DNA from: an uncultured Collinsella sp.
Lineage (GTDB): Bacteria > Actinomycetota > Coriobacteriia > Coriobacteriales > Coriobacteriaceae
Length of the DNA stretch: 7,298 bases
Direction: 5' to 3'
Assembly (NCBI GenBank): GCA_900549065.1
Contig: URNC01000101.1
Location: 1-7,298 of the forward strand
The notes beneath the pieces are model-generated. The model was not told where the DNA came from and searched no databases. It saw only the letters and a list, made by a program, of their open reading frames with translations. Positions 1 to 5,627 of this stretch are shown here, piece after piece. Each line of letters opens with the position of its first letter. The stretch's first letter is position 1. The position numbers and the translations under genes are program-made.

Positions 1-3
1 TCA

Positions 4-264
4 ATGAGCAGATCGGTCAAGAAGGGCCCCTATGTAGCTGCTAAGCTGCTCAAGAGGGTCGAGGAAATGAACGAATCCGGCAAGAAGAGCGTGCTGAAGA
101 CCTGGTCCCGCGCGTCCACCATCTTCCCCGAGATGGTTGGTCACACCATCGCCGTCCACGACGGCCGCAAGCATGTGCCCGTGTATGTTACCGAGTCCAT
201 GGTTGGTCACAAGCTCGGCGAGTTCGCGCCGACTCGTACGTTCCGTGGCCACAAGGCCAAATAG
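4..264 (+). CDS. rpsS: 30S ribosomal protein S19
   Basis: S19 is a small-subunit head protein that forms a complex with S13 near the decoding site. The 86-residue product starts MSRSVKKGPYV, a typical S19 N-terminus. It carries the family core around residues 53-82 (HDGRKHVPVYV, then MVGHKLGEFAPTRTFRGH) and ends in a basic HKAK tail. The length is slightly below the usual 90 or so, but both ends look complete. The ATG at 4 is almost at the window edge, so its ribosome binding site and the expected upstream gene rplB are not visible. It is followed 14 bases later by rplV, the standard S10-operon order. Confidence 0.97.
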   Translation: MSRSVKKGPYVAAKLLKRVEEMNESGKKSVLKTWSRASTIFPEMVGHTIAVHDGRKHVPVYVTESMVGHKLGEFAPTRTFRGHKAK

Positions 265-278
265 GGGGTTAACCGTAA

Positions 279-650
279 ATGGCAACTAAGTCTATTGAAA
301 CTGAGGCCACCGAGGTTCGCGCCGTCGCTAAGTACGTGCGTGTTTCCCCCAGCAAGGCCCGCCTGGTGGTCGATCTGATCCGCCGCAAGCCTGTCGCTCA
401 GGCCTTCGACATCCTCCACTTCTGCGACCGCGCCGTCGCCGTGGATGTCGAGAAGGTTCTCCGTTCCGCCGTTGCGAACGCCGAGAACAACAACGGTCTG
501 CGTGCCGACAACCTGGTTGTCGCCGCTGCCTATGTTGACGAGGGTCCGACGCTTAAGCGCATCCGTCCCCGCGCCAAGGGTTCCGCTTCTCGCATTCTGA
601 AGCGTACTTCCCACATCACCGTCGTCGTTGCTCCTCGAAAGGAGGCGTAA
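279..650 (+). CDS. rplV: 50S ribosomal protein L22
   Basis: L22 binds 23S rRNA, and its long beta hairpin lines the peptide exit tunnel. The product has 123 residues. The globular part holds RVSPSKARLVVDLIR (residues 21-35) and the conserved AVANAENN (65-72). The tunnel hairpin and final strand run from about residue 87 to 117 (DEGPTLKRIRPRAKGSASRI, then KRTSHITVVV). A short non-conserved leader of about 12 residues precedes the core. The ATG at 279 is preceded by a modest purine-rich site (AGGGGG, 263-268). The last codons double as the Shine-Dalgarno of rpsC, so the two genes are probably translationally coupled. Confidence 0.97.
   Translation: MATKSIETEATEVRAVAKYVRVSPSKARLVVDLIRRKPVAQAFDILHFCDRAVAVDVEKVLRSAVANAENNNGLRADNLVVAAAYVDEGPTLKRIRPRAKGSASRILKRTSHITVVVAPRKEA
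631..645 (+). promoter_or_regulatory. rpsC ribosome binding site inside a small hairpin at the end of rplV
   Basis: A strong Shine-Dalgarno (AAGGAGG, 639-645) lies within the final rplV codons, 11 bases before the rpsC ATG at 657. CTCCT (631-635) can pair with AGGAG (640-644) across a CGAA loop, which would mask most of the site. A ribosome finishing rplV would open it, so this is a plausible device for coupling rpsC translation to rplV. The pairing is seen directly; the function is inferred. Confidence 0.4.
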
Positions 651-656
651 AGCTGT

Positions 657-1367
657 ATGGGTCAGAAAGTCTACCCCACCGGCTTCCGTCTTGGCATCAC
701 CGAGAACTGGCGCTCCCGCTGGTTCGCAGAGAAGGATTACGCTAAGACCCTCGGTAACGATCTCGAGATCCGCAAGTACCTCGAGAAGCGTCTTTCCCGC
801 GCAGCTGTCTCCCGCGTCGAGATCGAGCGCGCTGGCGACAAGGTGAAGGTCATCATCCTCACCGCTCGCCCCGGCGTTGTCATCGGTAAGAAGGGTGCCG
901 AGATCGATACCCTCCGCACCGAGCTCGAGAAGGTCGCTGGCGTCTCCAAGGGCCAGCTCTCCGTCGACGTTGTCGAGATCAAGCGCCCCGAGCTCGACGC
1001 CAACCTCGTTGCTCAGTCTATCGCCGAGCAGCTCGAGGGCCGCGTTGCCTTCCGTCGCGCTATGCGCAAGGCTGTCCAGTCCGCCCGCAAGGCCGGCGCT
1101 AAGGGCATCCGTATCCAGTGCTCCGGTCGTCTCGGCGGTGCCGAGATGGGCCGTCGTGAGTGGTACCGCGAGGGTCGCGTGCCTCTGCACACCCTCCGTG
1201 CCAAGATCGACTACGGCACGGCTGTCGCCAGCACCACCATGGGCGCTTGCGGCGTGAAGGTCTGGATCTACCTGGGCGAGAAGCTCCCGGGCCAGCCTGT
1301 TCCCAACCCTGCACTCGAGGGCTCTTCCCGTCCTCGTCGTCGTAACTCCGAGAGGAGGGGTCAGTAG
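657..1367 (+). CDS. rpsC: 30S ribosomal protein S3
   Basis: S3 sits in the small-subunit head at the mRNA entry channel. The 236-residue product begins MGQKVYPTGFRLGI, the standard start. It holds a type-2 KH domain at about residues 39-108 with the RNA-binding GKKG loop at 77-80. The conserved C-terminal S3 domain follows (SGRLGGAEMGRREWYREG at 156-173, then HTLRAKIDYG at 178-187). The last 20 residues are basic and low in complexity (RPRRRNSERRGQ), a common variable tail. A strong SD at 639-645 supports the ATG. The stop codon overlaps the GTG start of rplP by one base (TAGTG). Confidence 0.98.
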   Translation: MGQKVYPTGFRLGITENWRSRWFAEKDYAKTLGNDLEIRKYLEKRLSRAAVSRVEIERAGDKVKVIILTARPGVVIGKKGAEIDTLRTELEKVAGVSKGQLSVDVVEIKRPELDANLVAQSIAEQLEGRVAFRRAMRKAVQSARKAGAKGIRIQCSGRLGGAEMGRREWYREGRVPLHTLRAKIDYGTAVASTTMGACGVKVWIYLGEKLPGQPVPNPALEGSSRPRRRNSERRGQ

Positions 1368-1870
1368 TGCTTGCCCCTAAGCGTATTCTTCACCGCAAGG
1401 TGCAGCGTGGCTCCATGAAGGGCCAGGCCAAGGGTAATACCGAGCTGCATTTCGGCGAGTTTGGTATCCAGGCTCTCGAGGCCCATTGGATCACCAACCG
1501 TCAGATCGAGGCCGCTCGTATTGCCATGACCCGCTACATGAAGCGTGGCGGTCGTGTCTACATCACGATCTTCCCCGATAAGCCCATCACCAAGAAGCCT
1601 GCCGAGACTCGCATGGGTTCTGGTAAGGGTAACCCCGAGGAGTGGGTGGCCGTCGTCAAGCCCGGCCGCATCATGTTCGAGGTCAAGGGTGTTCCCGAGG
1701 AGGTCGCTCGCGAGGCTCTGCGTCTTGCGCAGCACAAGCTCCCCATCAAGACCAAGATTGTTGCTGCCAAGAACGCTGAGCAGCGCATCGAGAAGGAGAT
1801 GGCTGAGGAGGCCGCTCTCGAGGCCAAGTGGGCTGCTGAGGACGCCGCCGCCGCCAAGGAGGAGAACTAA
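1367..1870 (+). CDS. rplP: 50S ribosomal protein L16 with an acidic, Ala/Glu-rich C-terminal extension
   Basis: L16 is a late-assembling large-subunit protein near the tRNA-binding corridor. Residues 1-133 cover the whole family core: MLAPKRILHRKVQRG, then RQIEAARIAMTRY (45-57), IFPDKPITKKP (68-78), RMGSGKGNPEEWVA (82-95) and KLPIKTKIV (124-132). The E. coli protein ends at this point. Here about 34 residues follow, rich in Glu, Ala and Lys and probably helical (AAKNAEQRIEKEMAEEAA, then WAAEDAAAAKEEN). That gives 167 residues against about 137 usual. The start is GTG, supported by a GAGGAGGGG site at 1352-1360 and by the one-base overlap with rpsC. The stop overlaps the rpmC ATG (TAATG). Confidence 0.97.
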   Translation: MLAPKRILHRKVQRGSMKGQAKGNTELHFGEFGIQALEAHWITNRQIEAARIAMTRYMKRGGRVYITIFPDKPITKKPAETRMGSGKGNPEEWVAVVKPGRIMFEVKGVPEEVAREALRLAQHKLPIKTKIVAAKNAEQRIEKEMAEEAALEAKWAAEDAAAAKEEN

Positions 1871-2085
1871 TGAAGCCCGCAGAGATTCGTGAGCTCTCGG
1901 ACGCTCAGCTCGTTGAGAAGCTGAAGGAAATGCGCGCCGAGCTCTTTAACCTTCGTTTCCAGATGGCCACCAGCCAGCTGGACAACACCGCTCGCGTCAA
2001 CACCGTGAAGAAGGACATCGCTCGCGTCCTCACGGAGCAGCGCGCCCGCGAGATCGCAGCGGAGAAGTCCGCTGTCGCCGAGTAG
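1870..2085 (+). CDS. rpmC: 50S ribosomal protein L29
   Basis: L29 is a small two-helix protein near the exit of the peptide tunnel, close to L23 and the docking site for trigger factor and SRP. The 71-residue product has the typical N-terminal helix (IRELSDAQLVEKLKEMRAEL, residues 6-25). The signature NLRFQMATSQLDNTARV (27-43) and a second helix (KKDIARVLTEQRARE) follow. The final 10 or so residues extend slightly past the usual end. The ATG overlaps the rplP stop by one base, with purine-rich AAGGAGGAGAA just upstream inside rplP, so the two genes are coupled. Confidence 0.97.
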   Translation: MKPAEIRELSDAQLVEKLKEMRAELFNLRFQMATSQLDNTARVNTVKKDIARVLTEQRAREIAAEKSAVAE

Positions 2086-2101
2086 GACCTAAGGAGAGAA
2101 C

Positions 2102-2362
2102 ATGACTGATTCGCGTAACTCGCGTAAGGTCCGTACGGGTGTCGTTACCTCCGTCTCCGGTGCCAAGACCATTGTTGTCACCATCACCGAGCGCAAGCGT
2201 CACCCCAAGTACGGCAAGATGATGACCAGCTCCAAGAAGCTGCACGCTCACGACGAGGAGTGCACGGCTGGCGTGGGCGATACCGTCCGCGTTATGGAGA
2301 CCCGTCCTATGTCCAAGATGAAGCGTTGGCGCCTCATCGAGGTCGTCGAGCGCGCTAAATAA
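2102..2362 (+). CDS. rpsQ: 30S ribosomal protein S17
   Basis: S17 is a primary 16S rRNA-binding protein with an OB fold, needed for early small-subunit assembly. The 86-residue product shows the family pattern: RKVRTGVVTS near the start, then TIVVTITERKRHPKYGK (residues 23-39), KKLHAHDEE (45-53) and GDTVRVMETRPMSKMKRWRL (59-78). The length is normal. A good Shine-Dalgarno (AAGGAGA, 2091-2097) precedes the ATG. It is the last gene of the tightly packed S10-type block; a 118-bp gap separates it from rplN, matching the classical S10/spc operon boundary. Confidence 0.97.
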   Translation: MTDSRNSRKVRTGVVTSVSGAKTIVVTITERKRHPKYGKMMTSSKKLHAHDEECTAGVGDTVRVMETRPMSKMKRWRLIEVVERAK

Positions 2363-2480
2363 GCAGTCGCTCTTACGACTTGTACGTTTCCGAAGATGTG
2401 CGTATGTCTGGCTTGCATACCACGGGCCGTATAAAGGCTGCGCACCTCTCTTCGGTTCTTAGTTCGGAGGAACATCTACC
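2363..2480 (+). promoter_or_regulatory. Structured rpsQ-rplN intergenic leader, possible rplN promoter or RNA switch
   Basis: This is the only large gap inside the ribosomal cluster. CCGAAGA (2390-2396) pairs perfectly with TCTTCGG (2449-2455), and GTGCG (2398-2402) pairs with CGCAC (2441-2445). They stack as a 12-bp stem broken by a 1-versus-3-base bulge. An inner hairpin GTATG/CATAC (2402-2406/2416-2420) competes for base 2402. A TATAAA at 2430-2435 could be a -10 box, but no good -35 lies 16-18 bases upstream. A weaker pair is TTGTAC (2380-2385) with TATGTC (2403-2408). The rplN Shine-Dalgarno GGAGG (2466-2470) lies just past the stem. A leader structure or an internal promoter are both possible. 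Confidence 0.4.
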
Positions 2481-2849
2481 ATGATTCAGATGCAAACCAT
2501 GCTGAACGTCGCCGACAACTCCGGCGCTCGCAAGATTCGCTGCATCAAGGTGCTTGGCGGTTCCAAGCGTCGTTATGCAGGCATCGGCGATGTGTTCATC
2601 GGTGCTGTCCAGGAGGCTACCCCTGGCGCCAACGTCAAGAAGAAGGACGTTGTTCGTTGCGTCGTCGTTCGCACCGTTAAGGAGATCCGCCGCAAGGATG
2701 GCTCCTACATTCGCTTTGATGAGAACGCCTGCGTTGTCATCAACAACGATGGTTCGCCCGTCGGCACCCGTATCTTCGGGCCCGTCGCTCGCGAGCTTCG
2801 TGACAAGAAGTACATGAAGATCGTCTCGCTCGCTCCCGAGACCCTGTAG
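2481..2849 (+). CDS. rplN: 50S ribosomal protein L14
   Basis: L14 binds 23S rRNA and contributes to the intersubunit bridge with 16S rRNA; it also contacts L19. The 122-residue product is standard length and highly conserved. It starts MIQMQTMLNVADNSGARKI, contains VVVRTVKEIRRKDGSYIRFD (residues 61-80, the L14 signature region) and ends with GPVARELRDKKYMKIVSLAPE. A GGAGG site at 2466-2470 precedes the ATG by about 10 bases. In E. coli rplN is the first gene of the spc operon; the preceding gap suggests the same boundary here. Confidence 0.98.
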   Translation: MIQMQTMLNVADNSGARKIRCIKVLGGSKRRYAGIGDVFIGAVQEATPGANVKKKDVVRCVVVRTVKEIRRKDGSYIRFDENACVVINNDGSPVGTRIFGPVARELRDKKYMKIVSLAPETL

Positions 2850-2862
2850 TTAGGGGAGATAT

Positions 2863-3168
2863 ATGTATATCAAGAAGGGCGATAAGGTCCAGGTTCTCTC
2901 TGGTAAGGATCGCGGCAAGCAGGGCGTTGTCCTGCGTGCTCTCCCCGCCGAGAACAAGGTCGTTGTCGAGGGCGTTTCGGTCGTCAAGAAGGCCGTCAAG
3001 CCCAACGCTGCCAACCAGCAGGGCGGCATCGTTTCGCAGGAGGCTCCTATCGACGCCTCCAACGTCAATCTCGTTTGCCCCGAGTGCGGTAAGGTTACCC
3101 GCGTCGGTCACGAGAAGGACGGCAAGAACAAGCTGCGCGTCTGCAAGAAGTGCGGCCACAAGTTCTAA
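2863..3168 (+). CDS. rplX: 50S ribosomal protein L24 with zinc-ribbon tail
   Basis: L24 is one of the assembly-initiator proteins of the large subunit and lies near the tunnel exit. The 101-residue product has an N-terminal KOW/SH3-like domain (KKGDKVQVLSGKDRGKQG, residues 4-21). Its C-terminal zinc ribbon carries CPEC at 72-75 and CKKC at 94-97, as in many L24 proteins. The end HKF is natural, so the gene is complete. GGGGAGA (2853-2859) lies close to the ATG, 13 bases after the rplN stop. It is the last ribosomal gene here: a terminator follows 27 bases later instead of rplE. Confidence 0.97.
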   Translation: MYIKKGDKVQVLSGKDRGKQGVVLRALPAENKVVVEGVSVVKKAVKPNAANQQGGIVSQEAPIDASNVNLVCPECGKVTRVGHEKDGKNKLRVCKKCGHKF

Positions 3169-3194
3169 GCTGCCCGCAACATCAAGTTGCTAGC

Positions 3195-3230
3195 AAAGGC
3201 CCGGATGCCCCAAGGCACCCGGGCCTTTTT
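3195..3230 (+). terminator. Intrinsic terminator after rplX
   Basis: AAAGGCCCGG (3195-3204) pairs perfectly with CCGGGCCTTT (3219-3228). After one A/C mismatch, TGCC/GGCA extends the stem around a CCAA loop. The T run (3226-3230) completes a classical rho-independent terminator. It ends the ribosomal transcript right after rplX. Confidence 0.93.
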
Positions 3231-3244
3231 CTATCCCTACTCAT

Positions 3245-3380
3245 TGGGGACAGACTTAAATGACTTGTCGTTGTGGATGTTCTTAAACGGCTAGTTGATG
3301 GGGACAGTCTTTAGGGTTGTATATCTGGCCATCTGGGATAGGCTTCAACGAAAGCGGCACTTAGGGACAGTCCTTTGATG
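3245..3380 (+). repeat. Three degenerate GGGACAG intergenic repeats
   Basis: Copies read TGGGGACAGACTTAAATGA (3245-3263), TGGGGACAGTCTTTAGGG (3299-3316) and TTAGGGACAGTCCTTTGATG (3361-3380). Their GGGACAG cores start at 3247, 3301 and 3364. They share the TGGGGACAG core with the minus-strand reading of the palindromic elements at 5504-5543 and 5874-5914, so they may be decayed members of the same repeat family. No transposase lies nearby. Confidence 0.55.
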
Positions 3381-3470
3381 TCTGGTGCCCCCAGAGGGGT
3401 GAAGTAATGCAGCTGGCTCTGTCTTTAGGGCTATGGTGCTCCGCCCCTATATGTTTCACAAGGTTTGTCG

Positions 3471-3512
3471 CATGCGCATTTACGCGCAGAGTCTTGCGCG
3501 ATGATGCGCATG
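3471..3512. promoter_or_regulatory. 42-bp hyphenated dyad, candidate operator upstream of the oxidoreductase-deoR operon
   Basis: Outer arms CATGCGCAT (3471-3479) and ATGCGCATG (3504-3512) are perfect inverted repeats, each also containing the palindrome ATGCGCAT. Inner arms CGCGCA (3483-3488) and TGCGCG (3495-3500) share the same centre at 3491.5. Thirty of the 42 bases are in matched positions. The dyad lies about 140 bases before the oxidoreductase start. It could be a multi-site operator for the encoded DeoR protein or a hairpin in the 5' leader. The symmetry is observed; the role is inferred. Confidence 0.5.
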
Positions 3513-3587
3513 GCCGCGCAAATATCTGCTAACTATGGTTAAATAATGACCGATTAGCAAATAAACACGCAAACACGAGCAGATGCG

Positions 3588-3601
3588 CGCGCAATTGTGC
3601 G
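3588..3601. promoter_or_regulatory. Near-palindrome CGCGCAATTGTGCG upstream of the oxidoreductase
   Basis: The 14-bp site is symmetric around AATT except at one base pair (positions 4 and 11). It reuses the CGCGCA half-site seen in the 42-bp dyad upstream. It lies about 50 bases before the start codon, where an operator would be well placed. The match between half-sites suggests one regulator could bind both; this is not shown. Confidence 0.35.
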
Positions 3602-3652
3602 AATATAGGACTGTTAGAAATGAAGGACTTCCGATGACTCAGGAGGCACATC

Positions 3653-4732
3653 ATGGCAGATTTCAAACAGTCTCCGCTCGACGCCGAAGCAGCCGCTAAG
3701 GCGGCGTTTGCCTCGGTCCAGGATCAGCCGTTCCCCAACGATATTTTTACTGCCCCCGAGCTCCGCTGGGCTGTGATCGGGTGCGGCGTTATCGCCAACC
3801 AGATGGCCCAGTCTCTCGCTCTTGCCGGCCGCAAGCTTGCGGGCGTCGCCAACCGTACGCTGTCCAAGGCTCAGGCTTTTGCTGAGCAGTATGGCATCGA
3901 GAAGGTCTATGAAACGGTCGATGACCTCTACGCCGATCCGAACATTGACGCAGTCTATATCACCACCCCGCATAACACGCATATCACCTACCTGCGCGCC
4001 GCTCTGGCGGCTGGCAAGCACGTGCTCTGCGAGAAGGCCATTACCCTTAACTCCGCCGAGCTCGACGAGGCACGTGCCATTGCCGACGAGCAAAACGTGG
4101 TCCTCATGGACGCCACCACGGTGCTTCATATGCCCTTGTATCAAGAGCTGCGCCGTCGCATGGATGCCGGCGAGTTTGGCCGCATGAACCTCGCCCAGCT
4201 CAACTTTGGTAGCTACAAGGAGTACGGCGATCTGACCAATCGCTTCTACAACCGCAACCTTGCTGGCGGTGCCATGCTCGACATTGGCGTGTATGCCCTG
4301 TCCGTCATGCGTATCTTTATGGCAAGCCAGCCCATTGAGGTCGTTTCGTTGGGCAACACCTGTGAGACCGGTGTTGACGTTGCGGGCGGCATCGTCTGCC
4401 GTAATGCCGAGCAGCAGCTGGGTGTTGTGAGCCTCACGCTCCACTCCAAGCAACCCAAGCGCTCGATTATTAGCTTCGATAAGTGCTATATCGAGGTCAA
4501 CGAGTATCCGCGCGCCGATCATGCGACCATCGTGTGGACTGCGGACGGCCACCGCGAGGAGGTCCACGCCGGCACCGAGGCTTACGCCCTTTGCTATGAG
4601 ATGGCCGATCTTGAGAAGGCCGTTGCCGGCGACGACTCTAAGCGCGAGCTGCTGGATTATGCTTCTGATGTTATGAAGCTTATGACCAAGCTTCGCGCCG
4701 ACTGGGGAGTCGTGTACCCCGAGGAGGAGTAA
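3653..4732 (+). CDS. Gfo/Idh/MocA-family NAD(P)-dependent oxidoreductase
   Basis: This family oxidises or reduces sugars, inositols or related polyols in the cytoplasm with NAD(P). The 359-residue product has about 36 leading residues, then a Rossmann fold with the dinucleotide motif VIGCGVIA (residues 41-48). YITTPHNTHITYL lies at 102-114. The family lysine is in CEKAI (126-130), where most members read EKP, so the proline is replaced by alanine. The C-terminal domain carries GGAMLDIGVYAL (205-216), the expected substrate-side motif, and ends GVVYPEEE. A strong AGGAGG at 3641-3646 fixes the ATG. The deoR-type gene starts 3 bases after the stop, so the two form one operon. The substrate cannot be named from sequence; dihydrodiol, glucose-fructose and trans-dihydrodiol dehydrogenase-like members share this layout. 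Confidence 0.9.
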   Translation: MADFKQSPLDAEAAAKAAFASVQDQPFPNDIFTAPELRWAVIGCGVIANQMAQSLALAGRKLAGVANRTLSKAQAFAEQYGIEKVYETVDDLYADPNIDAVYITTPHNTHITYLRAALAAGKHVLCEKAITLNSAELDEARAIADEQNVVLMDATTVLHMPLYQELRRRMDAGEFGRMNLAQLNFGSYKEYGDLTNRFYNRNLAGGAMLDIGVYALSVMRIFMASQPIEVVSLGNTCETGVDVAGGIVCRNAEQQLGVVSLTLHSKQPKRSIISFDKCYIEVNEYPRADHATIVWTADGHREEVHAGTEAYALCYEMADLEKAVAGDDSKRELLDYASDVMKLMTKLRADWGVVYPEEE

Positions 4733-4735
4733 GCG

Positions 4736-5482
4736 ATGCTAGCGGAAGATAGGCTCAACGCGATCGTGTCGATGGTGCAGCAGGCCGGCTCGGTTACCGT
4801 GCCGGAGCTTGCCGAAGCCTTGGGCGTGACGGCGTCTACCATTCGGCGCGACCTGCAGACGCTCGACCGAGCGCATCGCATCGCCAAGGTCCACGGTGGA
4901 GCGACGAGTCTTGAGCGCGCGCACGTGACGCGCGACCTAACGCTTAATGAGCGCAGCGACCTCCATAACGACGACAAGGAGCGTATCTGCGCCCGTGCGG
5001 CGGCACTTGTGGAGCCCGAGAGCTTTGTATACATCGACTCGGGTTCGACGACGCTCAGGCTCATCGAGCATCTTCCACACCTTGAAGATGTCACCTATGT
5101 GACCGATTCCGTGCTCCATGCTCAACGCCTTGCTTTGCGCGGCATGCGTACCGTGGTGCTGGGCGGCGAGCTCAAACCCGAGACCGAGGCGCTCGTTGGC
5201 CCCGATGCCTTGGCAACCTTAGACCGCTACAACTTCAACTGTGGCTTTTGGGGCTCTAACGGCATTGCCGCCGAGCAGGGCTTCACGGCGCCCGATATCG
5301 AGGAAGCGCAGGTCAAGCGTATCTCGATGCGCCATACAGCCAAACGCTTCGTAATCTCGGACGCCAGTAAGTTTGGCATGGTGGCTCCCGTAAAATTCGC
5401 GGACTTCCGTGACGCAACGGTTATCACCGCGGGCGAGGTGCCCGCCAAGTACCGGGCAATGGACAACGTCATCACGGTCTAG
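4736..5482 (+). CDS. DeoR-family transcriptional regulator
   Basis: DeoR-type repressors sense phosphorylated sugars and control carbohydrate genes. The 248-residue protein is full length. The N-terminal winged helix-turn-helix spans about residues 3-58: LAEDRLNAIVSMV, then TVPELAEALGVTASTIRRDL with the recognition helix, then IAKVHGGA. The sugar-phosphate-binding domain shows IDSGSTT (100-106), LGGEL (142-146), GSNGI (173-177), GFTAPDIEEAQVKR (182-195) and SDASKFG (208-214). The ATG lies 3 bases after the oxidoreductase stop, and GAGGAGGAG at the end of that gene serves as the binding site, so translation is coupled. It probably regulates its own operon, perhaps through the GCGCA dyads upstream. 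The effector is unknown. Confidence 0.93.
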   Translation: MLAEDRLNAIVSMVQQAGSVTVPELAEALGVTASTIRRDLQTLDRAHRIAKVHGGATSLERAHVTRDLTLNERSDLHNDDKERICARAAALVEPESFVYIDSGSTTLRLIEHLPHLEDVTYVTDSVLHAQRLALRGMRTVVLGGELKPETEALVGPDALATLDRYNFNCGFWGSNGIAAEQGFTAPDIEEAQVKRISMRHTAKRFVISDASKFGMVAPVKFADFRDATVITAGEVPAKYRAMDNVITV

Positions 5483-5503
5483 CAGCAGGGGACGGGCTAA
5501 GGC

Positions 5504-5543
5504 CAAAACCACCGTGAAGGTGCCTGTCCCCATTGTGGTGGTT
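5504..5543. repeat. REP-like palindromic element, copy A
   Basis: The core AAGGTGCCTGTCCCCATTG continues into TGGTGGTT and is shared base for base with copy B (27 identical bases, 37 of 40 overall, direct orientation). The arms AACCACCGTGA (5507-5517) and TTGTGGTGGTT (5533-5543) form 11 pairs if three G-U wobbles are allowed in the + strand RNA. It begins 22 bases after the deoR stop. GTGCCTGTCCCC-type elements are linked in some bacteria to REP-associated tyrosine transposases; none is present here. Confidence 0.8.
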
Positions 5544-5575
5544 AGCAACGGAAACCGAGTAGTTTTCTCAATAGA

Positions 5576-5610
5576 AAAGCGGCAACGTCCATCACGGGCG
5601 TTGCCGCTTT
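5576..5610 (+). terminator. Hairpin terminator after the oxidoreductase-deoR operon
   Basis: AAAGCGGCAACG (5576-5587) pairs perfectly with CGTTGCCGCTTT (5599-5610). The loop side can add three more pairs, including one wobble. The T tract is short on the + strand (TTT then CG). On the - strand the stem is followed by TTTT, so it could work in both directions between the convergent transcripts. Confidence 0.75.
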
Positions 5611-5627
5611 CGTTGTCTACCGGTTTG

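Larger units (their letters stand above)
3231..3640. other. Long non-coding stretch between the ribosomal cluster and the oxidoreductase operon
   Basis: No credible gene is seen in about 410 bases. The left half (to about 3430) holds three GGGACAG-type repeats. A 10-mer GTCTTTAGGG occurs twice (3307-3316 and 3421-3430). The right half (about 3460-3605) is dense in GCGCA/TGCGC words arranged as dyads. No convincing sigma-70 promoter could be picked, although transcription of the next operon must start in this region. Confidence 0.6.

Noticed and set aside
207..1190. 327-residue - strand open frame across rplV and rpsC
   Set aside because: It is a shadow of highly conserved ribosomal genes caused by their codon bias; the product is low-complexity Leu/Gly/Asp.
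2407..2435. Firm sigma-70 promoter with TATAAA at 2430-2435
   Set aside because: The hexamer 17 bases upstream (TCTGGC) is a poor -35, and TTGCAT at 2413-2418 is only 11 bases away. It is kept only as a possibility.
3614..4567. 317-residue - strand open frame
   Set aside because: It is antisense to the oxidoreductase, whose motifs and ribosome binding site are unambiguous.
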